A DNA stretch of 64,000 bases, taken from Streptomyces scabiei 87.22 (GTDB taxonomy: Bacteria > Actinomycetota > Actinomycetes > Streptomycetales > Streptomycetaceae). The DNA is taken from the NCBI RefSeq assembly GCF_000091305.1, contig NC_013929.1, forward strand, positions 9,734,001 through 9,798,000, given 5' to 3'. Under the pieces are notes generated by a model, which ran no database searches, had not been told where the DNA came from, and worked only from the letters and a program-made list of their open reading frames with translations. The translations under genes were made by a program, and so were the position numbers. Below are positions 7,949 to 16,275 of this stretch, piece after piece (positions within the stretch are counted from its first letter, which is position 1; each line of letters opens with the position of its first letter).

Positions 7949-9118
7949 GGGGGCGGCCGGAGGGGAGTCGGGGTCGTCCCGGCCCGGGGCGTTCTCCTGG
8001 TCGCGGCTCTCCCCGCCCGGGGGCTCGGCGGCGGGGCGCGGAATCTTGGCGCCGCCCTTGAACCGCTCCAGGGTGCGTGTGAGCTGCTGGAACGCGGACA
8101 TCGCCGGGGCCCCGGACTGTCGTTGCGGGGCCGGAGCGGCCTCGGCGGCCTCCCGGTAGGCGGCGAGCGCCTCATGGGCACGCTCGGTCGCCTCCCGGTA
8201 CAGGTCACGGGACTCCGTCATGGCCTTCAACGCCTCGGCGTACTGCGCCACCCGCTGCCGTTCCCGCACCAGCTCCTCCTCCAGGGTGAGGACGTGCCAG
8301 TCCTTGCGCAGCGCGGTGAGGGCGTCACCGGCCCCGTCCGGCAGCGGCCGGAGAAGGGAGTCGAACCGCGTCACCGCCGCGACGAGGTCGGCCGGCTCGG
8401 AACCGTCCAGGAAGACCGTCCGTACGGTGAAGTCCTCCGCGTCGTACCCGGCCGGGGCCGGGGACCCGGGCAGCACGGCCGCGCCGCCGCGCGGCACCTC
8501 CACGCCGAACTCCCGCAGCGCCCAGTTCACGACCCGCAGCTGCTGCGGCGCGGCCCGGTGCTCGATGATCCGGTGCCGCAGGGTGGGCGGCAGCCACCGT
8601 GACAGAGGCAGCCGGCCGCGCTCGTCCGTGGTCATGGCCTCGTGGACGACGACATGCACGCCCCAGCCGCTGCGCCCGGCGTCCCTGAGCACGCGGCGTA
8701 CGTCCTTGTCGTCCTCGGGCAGGGCGTTGATCCTGCTCAGCGACAGGCCCGTCGCGGCGTCGTGGTCCCAGTCGCCGTACTCCGGCCAGAACCGGGTGAC
8801 GGGGGACGGCCATGCCGGGTCCCACGGCTGTTCCGCCTCGGCGAGCAGGGTCCACTCCCGCCCGCCGCCGAGATCGGCCGCGAGCCCGAGCCGGGCCCGG
8901 ACGGTCACCTCGTCGGCCACCCGCCATCGGGCCTCGAAGACCCGTTCCGGCGCGTCGCCGTCGGTGTCGGGCACCTCCATGAAGTCGTCGACGACTTCAC
9001 TGTCCTTGAGCCGGTGCAGGGTGCGGCGGAGTACGTCCTCCGCGTCGGGCCCGACATGGCGGCCGCGAGCCGGCCACACCGTCGGAGGAGTCGTGGGACG
9101 AGCTGGGGAAGTCGGCAT
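7946..9118 (-). CDS. Hypothetical protein with C-terminal coiled coil, 390 aa
   Basis: I do not recognise a family. Residues 1-270 look globular (RTLHRLKDSEVVDDFMEVPD, WPEYGDWDHDAATGLSLSRINALPEDDKDVRR). Residues 275-330 are heptad-rich and highly charged, consistent with a coiled coil, and the tail is Pro/Ala/Asp-rich and disordered. There is no membrane or secretion signal. Its TAG stop lies in the IS630 junction, but the reconstructed pre-insertion sequence also gives TAG there, so the product is unchanged. Loss of its native terminator or downstream gene cannot be excluded. Confidence 0.7.
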   Translation of the reverse strand: MPTSPARPTTPPTVWPARGRHVGPDAEDVLRRTLHRLKDSEVVDDFMEVPDTDGDAPERVFEARWRVADEVTVRARLGLAADLGGGREWTLLAEAEQPWDPAWPSPVTRFWPEYGDWDHDAATGLSLSRINALPEDDKDVRRVLRDAGRSGWGVHVVVHEAMTTDERGRLPLSRWLPPTLRHRIIEHRAAPQQLRVVNWALREFGVEVPRGGAAVLPGSPAPAGYDAEDFTVRTVFLDGSEPADLVAAVTRFDSLLRPLPDGAGDALTALRKDWHVLTLEEELVRERQRVAQYAEALKAMTESRDLYREATERAHEALAAYREAAEAAPAPQRQSGAPAMSAFQQLTRTLERFKGGAKIPRPAAEPPGGESRDQENAPGRDDPDSPPAAP

Positions 9119-9520
9119 GAGTCCATCGGGGAGCAGGGGCCATGTGCGTCCACCAGTATCGTCGCCGCGGCCCGTGGAGGATCACCCGGGGTCCCGCCCG
9201 GCCGCCCACCCGTGCCGCGCGGTCTTCCCCCGCGACGGCCACGGCCGCCCGCACCCCCTGCCGGACGCGTGCTCCGACCAGGGACGCGCGCCTTCGGGAC
9301 CTCCGTCGCCCGGGGCCGTTTCGTCCGCCAGTTCGTCGTGTCCGCCAGGGTGGGGCGCGTCCCCCGGGTTGACGGCGGCCTGTGCGGCCGGTCGACGATG
9401 GGTCGGCGCCTGCCATCCGCACGGCGGGCCGCGCGATCTCCGCACTCCCGCGTAGGGTGCGAGGGCACCGTCCTCGTCCCTGCCGGGCGAGGCTGACGCC
9501 GACCGGAAGGCACGCTGTAC
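9119..9520. other. Intergenic, no gene seen
   Basis: This 400-bp stretch lies between divergent genes (minus-strand hypothetical, plus-strand methyltransferase). The short frames in it lack an SD or a recognisable product. It presumably holds both promoters, but I see no clear hairpin or operator. Confidence 0.5.
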
Positions 9521-10147
9521 ATGACCGGGCAACGCGACCGCTGGGCGGAACTGACCGGCGGACAGGCCGGAGAGGAGTACGCCAGGCGTTTCGCCCGGCT
9601 CGCCGAGTCCGGCCAGGACGTCCACGGTGAAGCGGCCTTCTGTGCCGCACTGCTGGAAGCCCCCGCCCGGGTACTGGACGCCGGCTGCGGCACCGGCAGG
9701 GTCGCGATCCGCCTCGCCGAACTGGGCCACGAGTGCACCGGCGTGGACGTCGACCCGTCGATGCTCGCCGTCGCCCGTCGCACCGCCCCCGCACAGGAAT
9801 GGCTCCTGGCCGACCTGGCCCATCTCGACGCCCTCGGCCTGGAGCCGGTCTTCGACCTGGTCGTCGCCGCCGGGAACGTCGTTCCCCTGCTCGCTCCCGG
9901 CACCGAACCGGCCGTGGTCCGGCAGTTGGCGGCGGCACTGCGGCCCGGCGGACTGCTGGTCACGGGTATGGGCCTCGACGCGGCGCACCTGCCGCTGCCC
10001 GAACCGCCCCTGACACTGGAGGACTTCGACCACTGGTGCGCCCAGGCCGGTCTCACCCTCGAACAGCGCTTCGCCACCTGGGGCGCCGAACCCTACGCCG
10101 ACGGCTGCGGCTACGCGGTGAGCGTGCACGCCCGCCCCATCGCCTGA
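9521..10147 (+). CDS. Class I SAM-dependent methyltransferase
   Basis: A 208-residue Rossmann-fold methyltransferase. Motif I is VLDAGCGTGRVAIRLAE (about residues 50-66), the acidic ribose-binding position is GVDVDPSMLAVAR, and motif IV-like VFDLVVAAGNVVPLLAP is followed by LRPGGLLVTGM. The acceptor cannot be told. The fold type resembles small-molecule or ubiquinone/phosphatidylethanolamine-type methyltransferases. It is convergent with the DUF6959-like gene 24 bp downstream. Confidence 0.85.
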   Translation: MTGQRDRWAELTGGQAGEEYARRFARLAESGQDVHGEAAFCAALLEAPARVLDAGCGTGRVAIRLAELGHECTGVDVDPSMLAVARRTAPAQEWLLADLAHLDALGLEPVFDLVVAAGNVVPLLAPGTEPAVVRQLAAALRPGGLLVTGMGLDAAHLPLPEPPLTLEDFDHWCAQAGLTLEQRFATWGAEPYADGCGYAVSVHARPIA

Positions 10148-10171
10148 GTCGGCGGCAGTGGCGCCAGGCGA

Positions 10172-10471
10172 TCAGGGGGTCTGGCTGGGGACTATGAACG
10201 GAACGGGGATGTCGTGCGCCTGGAGGGCCTCGGTGTAGCGGGCCAGCAGCTCGTCGATGCCGGACAGGAGGATGGCTGCCGTCTCGCGGGCTTCGCCGAC
10301 ATCGCCCCGGTCGCAGGCATCCACTATGTCGGCGACGTCGGATCGAATGATCGACAGGGAGTCGCCCTGGATCAGCACGCCCGGGAAACGACGCGGGGGA
10401 AGACGGACGACCGCGTCGTTCCCGGGGTCCGTGAGCAGCTCGGCCTCGATGCGTTCCATCCGCTCATTCAA
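10172..10471 (-). CDS. Small conserved protein, DUF6959-like
   Basis: A 99-residue acidic protein with the pattern ERIEAELLTDPGNDAVVRLPPRRFPGVLIQGDSL near the N-terminus and a helical C-terminal half. I recall this N-terminal motif from actinobacterial proteins filed as DUF6959, function unknown; this is from memory and was not checked. Members often sit next to immunity- or toxin-type genes, but none is obvious here. No signal peptide. Confidence 0.55.
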   Translation of the reverse strand: MNERMERIEAELLTDPGNDAVVRLPPRRFPGVLIQGDSLSIIRSDVADIVDACDRGDVGEARETAAILLSGIDELLARYTEALQAHDIPVPFIVPSQTP

Positions 10472-10613
10472 CCTCAGTCTGTCGGGCCACCGGCACCCGT
10501 GTCTGTGCCGGTGGCCGGCAGCCCTCCGGAAGGGTCACAGCTTCGTCCCCTACCCTCAAGCGTGAGGACGGTGACGTGGGATGCCACCGGGGACGCGCAT
10601 CGAGGAGGCGGCG

Positions 10614-11450
10614 GTGTTCGGAAGGGGCACGTGGGTGGTCGCGGGGGCCGTGGCCGTGGCCTGCCTGGCGCTCGTGGGTCCCAGCACCCCCGGCGACGGC
10701 GTCTTCGCCAGGTCGCTTCCCGCGGACGCCGTCAAGAAGGTCCACCCCGGCCGCGTCATGACGTGGAACATCTGCAACCCCTGCGACGAGAGCAACGTCG
10801 ACCGGGCCGCGGAGATCGCCGCGGTGGCTCCCCAGGTCATCGGACTGCAGGAGGCGTGTGTGCGTGACGTGGAGAGGATCCGGGAGTATCTGGAGACCTT
10901 CCACGGGCTCGTGTATCACGTCGAGTACGGCTCGGTCCTCGGGAGTTGGAGCCGGTGCGGGGGAGCGCCGTGGAAGCCGGGAGGCTTCGGGCAGGCCATT
11001 CTCTCGGCGGGGCCGTTGACGGACCGGGTAGGCGCGGAGTACCCGGAGGGCGGCTCGGAGGACCGTGGGTACATGGCGGTCACCGCCACGGTGGGCGGTC
11101 AGCCGGTGAGGATCTTCAACACGCACCTCGCCCAGCGGCGCCAGGAGGCGATCCGGGCGGACCAGGTCGATGTGCTCGCCGAGGAGGTCGCCCGCCACGA
11201 CCGTGCGATCGTCGTCGGTGACTTCAACGCCGTGCCGGACTCGGCCGAGCTGGCCCCGATGTGGAAGGTGGCCAAGGACGCGGACACCGCGTGCCGTCCC
11301 CCGTCCGAAGGTGCCTGCGGGCTGACCACCGACTGGCAGAGCAAGTTCGACTACGTCTTCCTGCGGGGCGTCTCCCCGCTGGCCCAGCGGGTGCGGCTCT
11401 CCGAGTCCTCGGACCACAACCTGGTGTACGCGGACGTGGACCTGACCTGA
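10614..11450 (+). CDS. Secreted endonuclease/exonuclease/phosphatase-family protein
   Basis: An EEP-fold hydrolase of about 278 residues. Diagnostic motifs in order: VMTWNICNPC, VIGLQEACV (metal-binding Glu), RIFNTHLAQ, IVVGDFNAVPDS (GDFN) and SESSDHNLVYADV (catalytic SDH). The N-terminus is a signal peptide. I prefer the GTG at 10614 because GAGGAGG (10602-10608) lies 5 bases before it; the ATG at 10581 has no SD. The family includes DNases, phosphodiesterases and sphingomyelinases, and export suggests action outside the cell on nucleic acid or lipid phosphate. Confidence 0.85.
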   Translation: MFGRGTWVVAGAVAVACLALVGPSTPGDGVFARSLPADAVKKVHPGRVMTWNICNPCDESNVDRAAEIAAVAPQVIGLQEACVRDVERIREYLETFHGLVYHVEYGSVLGSWSRCGGAPWKPGGFGQAILSAGPLTDRVGAEYPEGGSEDRGYMAVTATVGGQPVRIFNTHLAQRRQEAIRADQVDVLAEEVARHDRAIVVGDFNAVPDSAELAPMWKVAKDADTACRPPSEGACGLTTDWQSKFDYVFLRGVSPLAQRVRLSESSDHNLVYADVDLT

Positions 11451-12143
11451 ACCGGGTGTGAGGGCCGTTGGGCTTCCGAGGGAAGCGGGCGCGGGCGGCC
11501 GTCCCCCAACGTCGGCATCAGGCCGCGGCCGGCCCGCAGATGACCGACACCGCCGAGTTCGGTCTCTGCAGCAACTCCGGCCGTATATAGGCGAGTTGGC
11601 GCTGCGGATGCCATGCGGGACCTGGCGTGCCACCGGCCGGAGTGACCGAACGGTGCTGAAGTGTCGGGAGGGGCCGCCCGCGGGGCCGCTCCCCGGGCTG
11701 TTTCCGGCGTTCCGACAGCCGAACAAGTGTGGCCCCCGGTGCTTCAGTCGCCCCCAGCAATGGCATGGACCCGCCAGATATGCCCGGCGTGGTTCCGTCG
11801 GCGCGACCGCTCGACCGGCCTGTTCGCGACGGCTGGGCGAGTGACGCACGTCTCACCCGCCGACAGCGGCCCGGCCTCGGAACGAAGCCGTTCCGCAACC
11901 CTGGCCGGGCGTGAGGGCGGCGTGCGCGACAGACGCGACGCCAGGCACATATGACGCACCGTCAGAGAAGCAAGCGGTAAACCGGACCGGCCGAAAAGAA
12001 GGCCCCCGCTCTCAGCGGAACAGAGCGGCTGATCTGAGGCTGTTTCACGCGTTCCCGCCCCGCCTAGGTTCGCTGTGCTCCGCACACTGATCGGTCATTC
12101 CGTCAGAAACACGCACTCCGACGACAACCGAAGGAGAAAACTC
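11451..12143. other. 690-bp intergenic region with inverted repeats
   Basis: I see no convincing gene. The region contains a perfect 10-bp inverted repeat (11574-11583 with 11634-11643) enclosing a TATATA, a nested CAACTC/GAGTTG pair (11572-11577, 11593-11598), a CGGAAC/GTTCCG hairpin near 11878 and CCGCTCT/AGAGCGG (12006-12012, 12022-12028). The last two lie in the probable promoter/leader of the protease gene. Confidence 0.5.
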
Positions 12144-13163
12144 GTGCGCAGTCTCAGACTCTCGATACTTCCGCTCGCCGCGGCCACCGTGCTGGCGCTG
12201 ATCGGTGCCACCACGGCAGAGGCGGTCCCCGCCCCGGTCGAAGCCCGAACCGGGGCCGGCACCCTCACCGCCGCCGCGAACGACACGACCAGCGTCGACC
12301 GGACCGCACGCCTGTCCAACGGGGCCGCGGTCGACTCGGCGAAGGACGCGGCGGCACTGGCGCGTTACTGGACGCCGGAACGCATGGCGAAGGCCATCTC
12401 GCTCGACAAGGTGGCCACCACTTCGCGCAAGGGCCTCTCCAAGCCGGTCGGGCCGACCGGGGCACCCGGAACCGTACCGTCCGCGCCCGCCCGCTCCAAG
12501 AGCTCGTCCATACGCATCAACGAATCCGCCGCGGTGGGCAAGGTGTTCTTCACCAACCCCAGCAACGGCGGCACGTACGCGTGTTCGGCGAGTGCGCTCA
12601 ACAGCGGTTCGAAACAGATGGTCGTCACCGCGGGGCACTGTGTCCACGGCGGCAGTGGCGGCACGTGGATGACAAACTGGGTCTATGTGCCGCGCTACCG
12701 CTCCGGGGCCCGCCCGTTCGGCACCTTCGCCGCCAAGCAGATGCGTACGTTCAACGCCTGGATCAACAGCAGCGACCTCAGGCGGGACGTCGCCATGGTG
12801 ACGACGTGGCCGCTCAACAACAACAAGGTCGTCAACGTCACCGGCGGACACGGGATGAGCTGGAACTTCTCGCGTCAGCAGCCCATCACCATCCTGGGCT
12901 ACCCCGGTAACTTCGGCAGCGGTGAAGTCCAGTGGGCGTGCACGGGTACCACACGCGCGGCCAGTGACAACGGCATCGAGCTCCAGTGCAACTTCGGCGG
13001 CGGCTCCAGTGGTGGACCGTGGATGCGGGAGTTCAACGACTCCAACGGTCTCGGATCCGTCAACGGCGTGATGAGCACCGTCACTTCGACCGGCTGGAAC
13101 GAGGCCGCCTACTTCGACGACGCGGTCAAGGCCATGTTCGACGCCCAGGGCAACGTCACCTGA
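12144..13163 (+). CDS. Secreted trypsin-like serine protease with propeptide
   Basis: The GTG at 12144 follows AAGGAG and gives a 339-residue preproprotein: signal peptide (about 1-28), propeptide (about 29-120) and an S1-fold protease domain. The catalytic triad is visible: His165 in VVTAGHCVHG, Asp215 in LRRDVAMVT and Ser289 in GGGSSGGPW. The Cys pair CSAS..GHC supports secretion. The propeptide has the motif YWTPERM (75-81), which recurs in the small secreted protein encoded next. Substrate specificity is not clear; the layout resembles V8/glutamyl-endopeptidase-like actinobacterial proteases. Confidence 0.88.
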   Translation: MRSLRLSILPLAAATVLALIGATTAEAVPAPVEARTGAGTLTAAANDTTSVDRTARLSNGAAVDSAKDAAALARYWTPERMAKAISLDKVATTSRKGLSKPVGPTGAPGTVPSAPARSKSSSIRINESAAVGKVFFTNPSNGGTYACSASALNSGSKQMVVTAGHCVHGGSGGTWMTNWVYVPRYRSGARPFGTFAAKQMRTFNAWINSSDLRRDVAMVTTWPLNNNKVVNVTGGHGMSWNFSRQQPITILGYPGNFGSGEVQWACTGTTRAASDNGIELQCNFGGGSSGGPWMREFNDSNGLGSVNGVMSTVTSTGWNEAAYFDDAVKAMFDAQGNVT

Positions 13164-13209
13164 CGGACCCGCACCACCGGCCCCGCACAACGGACAAGGA
13201 GCCCCTTCC

Positions 13210-13437
13210 ATGCGCCGCAGCAACCTGAGCCGCTGGGCGGTGGCCGCCGCCCTCGTCGCCGCCGTCGTCGCGGTGGCGGCCTGGCGCACCGCGGCCGCCG
13301 CCACGGAATCCGAGCCACAGCCGGAACCGGGAAGCACGGTCCACGACGTACGGCAGGACCCGGAGCGGCTCAGGGACTACTGGACGCCTGAGCGCATGCG
13401 CGAAGCAGAGGACGCGCCCATGCCGAAGCGCGACTGA
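13210..13437 (+). CDS. Small secreted protein with protease-propeptide motif
   Basis: A 75-residue product with AAGGA SD, an N-terminal signal/anchor segment (residues 8-31, Ala/Val-rich) and a 44-residue exported tail. The tail contains DPERLRDYWTPERMREAED, matching the YWTPERM element of the protease propeptide encoded 47 bp upstream on the same strand. It has no catalytic domain. The likely relation is a detached propeptide that acts as inhibitor or folding helper of the protease; this is inference. The gene pair ends at a strong terminator. Confidence 0.72.
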   Translation: MRRSNLSRWAVAAALVAAVVAVAAWRTAAAATESEPQPEPGSTVHDVRQDPERLRDYWTPERMREAEDAPMPKRD

Positions 13438-13496
13438 GGACGGGCGGTCGCGCCGGGCACGGCACCAGCGCACGCGGGTCCGCAAGGAGCACGGCA

Positions 13497-13545
13497 CCGG
13501 GATCGCGGGGGAGGCGAGGGCGACCTCATCTCCCCGCGATCCCGG
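13497..13545 (+). terminator. Intrinsic-type terminator
   Basis: A perfect 14-bp stem (CCGGGATCGCGGGG at 13497-13510 with its complement at 13532-13545) and a 21-nt loop follow the small secreted-protein gene. There is no long T-run, as usual in Streptomyces. Confidence 0.75.
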
Positions 13546-13615
13546 TTACCGTTTCCCCTCATGACAGTCACCGAGTCGGACATCACCGAGGACCTGATCC
13601 TAGGGTGCGTTTCAG

Positions 13616-13645
13616 AAGTGGATCTTGATGTGTCAAGATCCACTT
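13616..13645 (+). promoter_or_regulatory. Hairpin shielding the transposase start
   Basis: A perfect 13-bp inverted repeat (13616-13628 and 13633-13645, 4-nt loop TGTG) ends one base before the transposase GTG at 13647. Such hairpins in insertion sequences block translation of read-through mRNA from outside promoters. Confidence 0.6.
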
Positions 13646-13646
13646 C

Positions 13647-14521
13647 GTGGGACGGCATGATCTGACGAATGCACAATGGGCGAAGCTGGAGCCCTTGCTC
13701 CCGGCCGGCAAGAAGCCCGGACGGCCACCGGTGCACACCAAGCGGCAGTTGATAGACGGCATACGCTGGCGCACCCGCGCCGGTGCTCCGTGGCGGGACG
13801 TGCCCGAGCGGTATGGCCCGTGGGAGACGGTCTACGGTCTGTTCCGGCGCTGGCAGCGGGACGGCACCTGGCACCGCATCTTCGAGCAGCTGCAGGCCCG
13901 GGCCGACGCCGAGGGGCTGATCACCTGGGACGTCTCGGTGGACTCCACCATCGCCCGCGCCCACCAGCATGCGGCCGGTGCCCGCAAAAAGGGGATCTGC
14001 AGATCGAGCCGCCAGGTGGCGTGTTCATCGAGCCCGATGACCACGGGCTCGGACGATCCCGGGGTGGGCTGACCACCAAGCTGCACCTGGCGGTCGAGCA
14101 GGCCCAGAAGCCGATGGCGCTGGTCATCACGGCTGGACAGCGTGGTGACTCGCCGCAGTTCCAGGTGGTCCTGGGCCGTATCCGGGTGCCCCGGCTCGGG
14201 CAGGGCCGCCCGCGCACCCGGCCGGACAAGGTGCGTGCCGACAAGGCGTACGGCTCCCGCGCGAACCGCGACTACCTGCGCAAACGTGGCATCCGCTGCA
14301 CGATCCCGGAGAAGCGCGACCAGATTGCCAACCGCAAGAAACGCGGTTCCCACGGCGGCCGCCCGCCCAAGTTCGACAAGGACGACTACAAGCAGCGCCA
14401 CGCAGTGGAGTGCGGAATCAATCGCCTGAAACGGCACCGTGCGGTCGCCACGAGATACGACAAGCTCGCCGTCCGCTACGAAGCGACGGTGCTGGTCGCA
14501 GCCATCAACGAGTGGCTATGA
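13647..14521 (+). CDS. IS5-family transposase, made by -1 frameshift
   Basis: The first frame (13647-14072) gives the N-terminal DUF4096-like part and first catalytic Asp (WDVSVDSTIARAHQH). The rest is in the -1 frame to 14521: second Asp in VRADKAYGSR and Glu in AVECGINRLKRHR. The frames meet at AAAAAGGGG (13986-13994), where an A AAG GGG slip to AAA GGG joins RKKG to DLQIEPPGGV, the usual family sequence. Programmed -1 frameshifting is likely. A decayed copy is the alternative, but no other lesion is present. Confidence 0.82.
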
Positions 14522-15552
14522 CCAGCACTTTCAAAACGCACCCTAGAACTGCTGCGCGAGCAGTGCCCCGAACTGGCGCATCTCCCCGTGAAGTTGGGAG
14601 CGCTCGGCTGGGACAACCAGGTGTGGCGGCTCGGCGACGACCTCGCCGTCCGGCTGCCCTGGGCGACGGAGACCGCGGACGCGCTGCTCCACAAGGAACA
14701 CGCGTGGCTGCCCGGCCTCGCTCCGCACCTTCCTCTGCCCGTACCCGTTCCGCAGCGCCTCGGTGAGCCGTCCGAGCGGTTCCCGCGCCCCTGGCTCGTC
14801 ACCACCTGGGTCCCGGGCGAGCCCGCCGACCGCGCCCCCGCCACGCGCACCCCGGACGCCGCGGTCACCCTGGCCGCCTTCCTCACCGCCCTCCACCGCC
14901 CCGCCCCCGCCGGAGCACCCGCCGGCCGGGACCGCGGTGGCCCGCTGGCCGACACCGCCGAGCACCTCACCCGGGGACTCGCCTCGGCCACCGAGCTGGG
15001 GCTGATCCAGAACCCGGACGCCGTCCGTGCGGTGTGGGAGGACGCGGCGGCCGCCCCCGCATGGACGGGCCCGCGGCTCTGGCTCCACGGCGACCTGCAC
15101 GCGGCCAACATCCTGACCAGGGAAGGCACCTTCTGCGGAGTGATCGACTTCGGCGACCTCTGCGCCGGCGACCCGGCCTGCGACCTCGCCGCCGCCTGGA
15201 CCCTGCTGCCGGACGGCGAGGTCGACCTCTTCCACCGCACCTACCGGCCCATCCCGGACGCCGCGACCCTGCGCCGCGCCCGCGGCTGGGCGGTGCTGCG
15301 CGCCCTCGGCGGCATCCACATCGGACATGCCGGCGTCCACGGCCGTCCCGGGGGAAAGGCCACCTGGGGCCCGCCCGCCCATGCCGCACTGCTGCGCCTC
15401 ACCGCGTCGGCCTGAGCCGTCGGATCAGGGGCCGGCGTCCCGGACTCCGGCGAGCGGGACGGCAGATGACGTCGAAGCGCCACCGGCGACCGGAGGTCTG
15501 TCACGGCGATACGGGGGCACACGGACGTCACCCGTACGAAAGGAACCGCTCC

Positions 15553-15723
15553 ATGCTGGGTATAGCCGCGGCAGTACTGTTCTTCATCGCCTTCCTGATC
15601 AACGCAGCCGAGATCTCGACGAACGACGTCTTCTCCTCCACGAACGTCATGCTCCTCGGCCTGATGGTCCTGGCCCTGCATGTCGCGGGCATCGGAAGCG
15701 GCTGGTCCGGCCGCAGACGCTGA
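15553..15723 (+). CDS. Small two-helix membrane protein, 56 aa
   Basis: The ATG follows AAAGGA. The product has two hydrophobic segments (about 3-18 and 29-47) joined by NAAEISTNDVFSSTN and ends in basic GRRR. It resembles small Streptomyces membrane proteins of unknown function. A 135-bp gap separates it from the phosphotransferase remnant. No partner gene is evident. Confidence 0.68.
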   Translation: MLGIAAAVLFFIAFLINAAEISTNDVFSSTNVMLLGLMVLALHVAGIGSGWSGRRR

Positions 15724-15887
15724 CGGAGTGTGAACCCGGGGTGGGTGCGGACGTGACGGCGTCCCGCACCCACCCCGACGCCTGTCCCGCCAGGTGATGC
15801 GGGTGTTCACGGCGAGAGGCCGAGGGCGCCGGGATTTCAGGTCTGCGGGGCCGGTGATTCCGCGAGGGATGGGGGTACACGGGCGGC

Positions 15888-16187
15888 ATGCCACCGACAA
15901 ATGATCACCTCCTGCCCTCGCGGGCCGTGCGACAGCTGCGCCGGATCCGCGCGTTCTACGCGACGGCCGCGTCCGTGTGGGCGGCCCTGGCCGTCTGGGA
16001 GGGGTGGCAGCATCCCGGCAGCCGGCCCCTGTGGGTGGCGGCACTCCTGCTCGTGGTCTTCACCGGGCTGTTCTCCGTGACATCGCTGTGGTTGTGGCGT
16101 CACCGGACCGCCGTCACCGCTGCCGCGGGCGCGCCCGCGCGTCGTGGTGCTCCGCGGCGGATAGCTCCCGCGCGGGGAGCCGCCTGA
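15888..16187 (+). CDS. Hypothetical two-helix membrane protein, 99 aa
   Basis: A basic N-terminus (LPSRAVRQLRRIRAFY), two predicted membrane helices (about 24-42 and 48-68) and a basic Ala/Arg-rich tail. No family recognised. The SD before the ATG at 15888 is weak. Codon bias supports a gene. It is convergent with the DinB-type gene. Confidence 0.55.
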   Translation: MPPTNDHLLPSRAVRQLRRIRAFYATAASVWAALAVWEGWQHPGSRPLWVAALLLVVFTGLFSVTSLWLWRHRTAVTAAAGAPARRGAPRRIAPARGAA

Positions 16188-16275
16188 GGCCCCGTAGTCC
16201 CCGGCGGGGTGGGGGAGTTGCACATTCGCTCACTGCCGTGCCGTACTCCGCGCCCTGTGAGCCGACGACGGTCGA

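Larger units (their letters stand above)
13601..14545. mobile_element. IS5-type insertion sequence
   Basis: Terminal inverted repeats open GGGTGCGTTT (from 13603) and close with the complement AAACGCACCC (ending 14543). TA lies at both junctions (13601-13602, 14544-14545), so the target was TA in CTAG. It carries one transposase gene split by a frameshift, the layout of IS427-group members. It interrupts the phosphotransferase gene after codon 14. Confidence 0.9.
13561..15415 (+). pseudogene. Aminoglycoside phosphotransferase-family gene split by an IS5-type element
   Basis: Codons 1-14 (13561-13602, MTVTESDITEDL...) and the remainder (14546-15415) are separated by the insertion sequence. 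Removing 13603-14545, which leaves one TA, restores a single frame through ATC CTA GAA with no other defect. The protein is an APH/ChoK-fold kinase: a GALGWDNQVWRLGDDLAVRLP nucleotide loop, LWLHGDLHAANIL (catalytic HGDLHxxN) and GVIDFGDLCAGDPACDLA (metal-binding DFGD). A GTG at 14588 could start a shortened 275-residue product keeping the whole kinase core, so some activity may remain. The substrate (antibiotic or metabolite) is unknown. Confidence 0.85.

Noticed and set aside
9142..9372. 76-codon frame between the coiled-coil protein and methyltransferase
   Set aside because: Arg/Pro-rich translation, no SD, out of the normal codon-bias frame.
11661..11954. 97-codon frame in the region before the serine protease
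   Set aside because: Weak start and low-complexity translation; no codon bias or family support.
13676..14521. Second-frame IS5 ORF as an independent gene
   Set aside because: It continues the transposase of the first frame through a slip site, so it is not separate.
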